From contig CANNHN010000006.1 in NCBI GenBank assembly GCA_947504725.1, forward strand, positions 122,347 through 186,346: a stretch of 64,000 nt of DNA, read 5' to 3'. The notes below the pieces were generated by a model. It was not told the DNA's origin. It saw only the letters and a list, made by a program, of their open reading frames with translations, and did not search any database. Below, piece by piece: positions 61,268 through 64,000 of the stretch (position 1 is the stretch's first letter; the number at the start of each line of letters is the position of its first letter). A program made the translations under genes and the position numbers. Source of the DNA: Bacteroidota bacterium. Its GTDB lineage: Bacteria > Bacteroidota > Bacteroidia > 2-12-FULL-35-15.

Positions 61268-61286
61268 ACATTTTTAAAAATATACA

Positions 61287-62087
61287 ATGAAAAAAATATT
61301 CTTCTTGTTAATTATCACGATTAGTTTAGCTGGTTGCACAAACAAACCCGAAGAAAAAACAATTGTTGCTGAACAAAAAACAGAGAAAGCACAACCAGAA
61401 AAAATCACTTTCCCTTCTTTAGATAGCATACCTATTACAGCTAACTTGTATTATAAAGATTCTAGCGCACCATTTATTGTTCTTTGTCACCAAGCTAGAT
61501 ACAACAAGTTTGAATATACAAGAATAGCTAAAACACTTCTAGAAAAAGGATTTAACTGTCTTGCTATTGATCAACGCTCGGGCGGACCATTGATTGAAGA
61601 AGAAAACGAGACCATGCTAAAAGCCAAAGCATTGGGAAGACCTGTTGACTTTTTAGATGCAGAACAAGATATTATTGCAGCAATTAATTACACATCAAAT
61701 AAATACAATAAAAAAGTAATTCTTTGGGGCAGCTCCTACTCTTCTACTCTAGCATTATGGATTGCCTTAGAAAATAAAAATGTAGCCGCTGTGATTTCTT
61801 TTTCTCCAGGTGATTATTTTGTTGAAGAAAAAGGTTCATTAACTGAAAAATTAAAGCGCTTAAGCATTCCGATGTTTGTTACATCTTCGCTAGAAGAAGC
61901 ACCTGAAACAACAAAAATGTTGGCCAATGTAAAAATGGACGCTACAAAAATTCAATTCATTCCAAAGTCTATTGGAACTAATGGCTCAAGAGCCTTATGG
62001 AAAACAGACGAAAACAATGAGGAATATTGGACAGCAATTGGTCCGTTTTTAGAAAGCTTAAAAAAAATAAATTACTCGAAAGAATAA
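61287..62087 (+). CDS. Alpha/beta hydrolase lipoprotein
   Basis: This 266-residue lipoprotein (SLAGC lipobox, Cys about residue 17) has an alpha/beta hydrolase core: IVLCHQ near 62-67, the nucleophile in WGSSYSSTLAL near 148-158, and acid/histidine regions less certain, since the usual C-terminal histidine is not obvious (the last GTNGS-x-x-L segment takes its place). It might be a dienelactone-hydrolase-like protein or an inactive relative. It follows the M1 peptidase closely. Confidence 0.65.
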   Translation: MKKIFFLLIITISLAGCTNKPEEKTIVAEQKTEKAQPEKITFPSLDSIPITANLYYKDSSAPFIVLCHQARYNKFEYTRIAKTLLEKGFNCLAIDQRSGGPLIEEENETMLKAKALGRPVDFLDAEQDIIAAINYTSNKYNKKVILWGSSYSSTLALWIALENKNVAAVISFSPGDYFVEEKGSLTEKLKRLSIPMFVTSSLEEAPETTKMLANVKMDATKIQFIPKSIGTNGSRALWKTDENNEEYWTAIGPFLESLKKINYSKE

Positions 62088-62090
62088 AAC

Positions 62091-62528
62091 TTAACTCGTG
62101 TGATCCATTACAATCACCCAATGTGTTTCAGTTTTTTTCCAAATCAACGTAAAATAACCACCAACATCACCCTTCTCACTTTTTTCTCTTTTCAAAAACC
62201 ATTTACCAACAACGATAGCGGTACCTGGTGATGCTTGATCAATACTAAGAATTGTGAAATCTAATATTCCCATGGTTGCTTTGTCGGGATACGATTTTTT
62301 ATAATTATCCAACGTATTTTGCCAACCGTATGTAATTCCATTCTTTCCAATAAACTTCAAACTATCGCTTTTCCAATACGCAACCATAAAAGCATCTATA
62401 TCACCATTGTTCCAAGCCACTTCCTGGTCTTGCATAATTTTTGTGATGATTACTTTTACATCTTCTGTTTGAGAATACGTGTTCATGGTAAATAATATTA
62501 GTGTAAATAATAGCATTAGTTTTTTCAT
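62091..62528 (-). CDS. Secreted NTF2/SnoaL-like (DUF4440) protein
   Basis: This 145-residue protein has a signal peptide (about 1-19) and an NTF2-like cone (MQDQEVAWNNGDIDAFMVAYWKSD, then ITYGWQNTLDNYKKSYPD). The DUF4440 family binds small molecules or acts as a minimal enzyme; the function is unknown here. It is convergent with the hydrolase lipoprotein, with three bases between the two stops. Confidence 0.78.
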   Translation of the reverse strand: MKKLMLLFTLILFTMNTYSQTEDVKVIITKIMQDQEVAWNNGDIDAFMVAYWKSDSLKFIGKNGITYGWQNTLDNYKKSYPDKATMGILDFTILSIDQASPGTAIVVGKWFLKREKSEKGDVGGYFTLIWKKTETHWVIVMDHTS

Positions 62529-62587
62529 AATGAATGTTTTAAAAATAAATAATGATGAATTTCTAAAAAAAAACCATCGTAGTACTT

Positions 62588-62668
62588 GTCATTCCGACCA
62601 ACGCGGAGGAATCTAAATTATCATCTTCTACAATTCATGATAGATTTCTCGACTCCGCTCGAAATGAC
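62588..62668. repeat. Dispersed palindromic repeat, complete copy
   Basis: GTCATTCCGACCAACGCGGAGGAATCT at the left and AGATTTCTCGACTCCGCTCGAAATGAC at the right have partly complementary ends (GTCATTxCGA / TCGxAATGAC and AGATTxCTC). It is the fullest inverted copy of the family in the window. Confidence 0.65.
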
Positions 62669-62704
62669 AAACAAGGAACATATCTCTTGCGACACCTAAG
62701 CGTT

Positions 62705-64000
62705 CTATCCACCAATCGTCACCGTAGCTCCACCCTCAGTTGCATCAGTTGCAGGAGCAGTATCCGTAAACTTACGCGTATTATTATCTGGAGTCCTATC
62801 AATCAATTTATTGTAAGGATCAATCCCTGCTTTTTCAGGCTCTTCATTTACAATAATCTCAAACTCCATTACTTTCTTATCGATTTTACGTTTTTGTAAA
62901 TACAATTCCTTTTCTACTTTTTTTCCATTCACATCTTTGCTTGAAAACACTCCAACATCAATCCAATCGCCTATTGCCACTTCTTTCATCTTTCCTACAC
63001 TATCCGCTTTTTGTTTTTTGCAGTCGACAGAAATTTTAACTAAATATTTACCATCTGATGTTTTTGTGTAAGAACATTTAGTTGTTTTGTTTTCATACAA
63101 CGTAATCGTTTCAAACATATCATTAATAATATATTTCAAACTATCAGGCGTAGCAGCTTTAATGAAACTCAAGAACTCAATTGAATTTGTATATGGAGGT
63201 TCTTGATAAGCCACTTTTTTGATATACTTTGCCAGAGCCGCGTTCAACGAATCTTCACCAATGTAATCGCGCAAGGCATACATCACAACGCTTCCTTTGT
63301 TGTAATGAATGTATTGTTGATTTTCACACAACATTAACGGACGTTCTTTTTTTCCTTCTGTTGCACGGCCTTGCAAATATTGATTCATTTCGTATTTCAA
63401 GAACTTCTTCATGGCTTGTTTCCCAAATTCCTTTTCCATCACCATTAAAGCAGAATATTGACTCATCGTTTCCGACATCACCGTTGCACCTTGCACATTT
63501 CCACCAATCACTTGATGCGCCCACCATTGATGCGCCACCTCGTGTGCTGTAACATAAAACGGATAATCTACTGATTCGGGATCCAACGTGTCAACTTTCG
63601 CAATAAATCCTATTCCCTCTGAAAAAGGAATTGTATTTGGGAATGATTGGGCAAATGTTGCATAACGTGGAAATTCTAAAATTCTCACTTGACGATGTTG
63701 GTAAGCACTAAAATTCTTGGTGTAATAATCCAACGACTTTTTAATTCCGTTAATCATCTTATCAATGTTATACTCATGACCTTTGTGGTAATAGATTTCA
63801 ATAGCCACGGGTAACTTGTTTGCGGAGCCAGCATTCGGAATCCACTTATCTCGTTTCACTTCGTAACGTGCAGATAAGAAAGAATAGAAATTCAAAATCT
63901 TACAATCCATTTTATAATGGAAATATTTTCTACCATCTTGCTCCCACTCTTTTAATAAATATCCCGGTGCAACCGCAATTTGATCTTTAGAAGTACTCAA
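62705..64000 (-). CDS. M1-family peptidase domain, C-terminal part of a larger protein (partial)
   Basis: The frame is open to the right edge, so the start is beyond the window. The visible 431 residues hold HEVAHQWW at 63522-63544 (minus strand) with a SETMSQY glutamate 19 residues after the second histidine, as in the M1 group fused to ABC-2 permeases. The match GGNVQGATVMSET is typical of those fusions, where the N-terminal 700 or so residues are membrane helices. The tail ends in a Gly/Thr-rich end with IGG. Confidence 0.75.
   Translation of the reverse strand: MSTSKDQIAVAPGYLLKEWEQDGRKYFHYKMDCKILNFYSFLSARYEVKRDKWIPNAGSANKLPVAIEIYYHKGHEYNIDKMINGIKKSLDYYTKNFSAYQHRQVRILEFPRYATFAQSFPNTIPFSEGIGFIAKVDTLDPESVDYPFYVTAHEVAHQWWAHQVIGGNVQGATVMSETMSQYSALMVMEKEFGKQAMKKFLKYEMNQYLQGRATEGKKERPLMLCENQQYIHYNKGSVVMYALRDYIGEDSLNAALAKYIKKVAYQEPPYTNSIEFLSFIKAATPDSLKYIINDMFETITLYENKTTKCSYTKTSDGKYLVKISVDCKKQKADSVGKMKEVAIGDWIDVGVFSSKDVNGKKVEKELYLQKRKIDKKVMEFEIIVNEEPEKAGIDPYNKLIDRTPDNNTRKFTDTAPATDATEGGATVTIGG

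Overview
The window comes from a low-GC member of the phylum Bacteroidota. The evidence is the -7 promoter motif TAnnTTTG (with TTTG about 18-21 bases upstream at the clearest sites), the lack of Shine-Dalgarno-like leaders, a carbamoyl-phosphate synthase large subunit without its C-terminal regulatory domain, a secreted Ycf48-like protein with a type IX secretion tail, and DUF6702 and DUF4834 family proteins. A finer assignment is not possible from the sequence alone. No tRNA, rRNA or CRISPR array was seen.

Layout. 1-4.5 kb: the end of a membrane glycosyltransferase-like gene, a DnaQ-type exonuclease, and a divergent pair made of an XRE/S24 (LexA-like) regulator and a Y-family DNA polymerase. 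4.5-8.5 kb: an M1 peptidase that seems to end in an outer-membrane barrel, and a TPR protein. 8.6-28 kb: a surface-glycan locus. It has two related flippases, a GT2 glycosyltransferase, an FkbM methyltransferase, a DUF115/GT42-like protein, a CatB-like acetyltransferase, and then one tightly packed rightward run from pseB to a PIG-L deacetylase (13.4-25.2 kb). That run encodes pseudaminic-acid-type nonulosonic acid synthesis (PseB, PseF-like, fused PseG-PseH, PseI) mixed with tailoring candidates: a methylase, a PhyH oxygenase, a SpoT-like HD protein, an atypical SDR, an APH-like kinase, an ATP-grasp ligase, an epimerase, a phosphoesterase and a deacetylase. The PseC aminotransferase is absent.

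28-44.7 kb is mostly housekeeping: YfhO, a 2OG-Fe oxygenase/SDR pair, lipoproteins, carB, rpmH (L34), an ABC exporter, rsmG, an ECF sigma factor, a GT2 enzyme, tgt and an LptF/G permease. 44.7-54.9 kb is an accessory island. It opens with the remnant of an IS1182-like transposase and the 3' end (domains V and VI) of a group II intron, and closes with a truncated tyrosine-recombinase gene. Between them lie secreted proteins of unknown function, an attC-like or MITE-like palindrome, and an array of paralogues that share a signal peptide and a first domain but carry different C-terminal parts (PDZ half, two unknown domains, SEL1 repeats). Fragments of further copies and a 194-bp direct duplication sit inside the array.

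55-64 kb returns to core genes (ispE, accA, an M24 peptidase, DUF6702, a second M1 peptidase, a hydrolase lipoprotein, an NTF2-like protein) and ends inside a third M1 peptidase, probably the C-terminus of an ABC-permease fusion. Related imperfect palindromes with GTCATTTCGA/GTCATTCCGA-type ends are scattered through the intergenic spaces. The parts most worth attention are the nonulosonic-acid tailoring locus and the N-terminus-conserved paralogue array.
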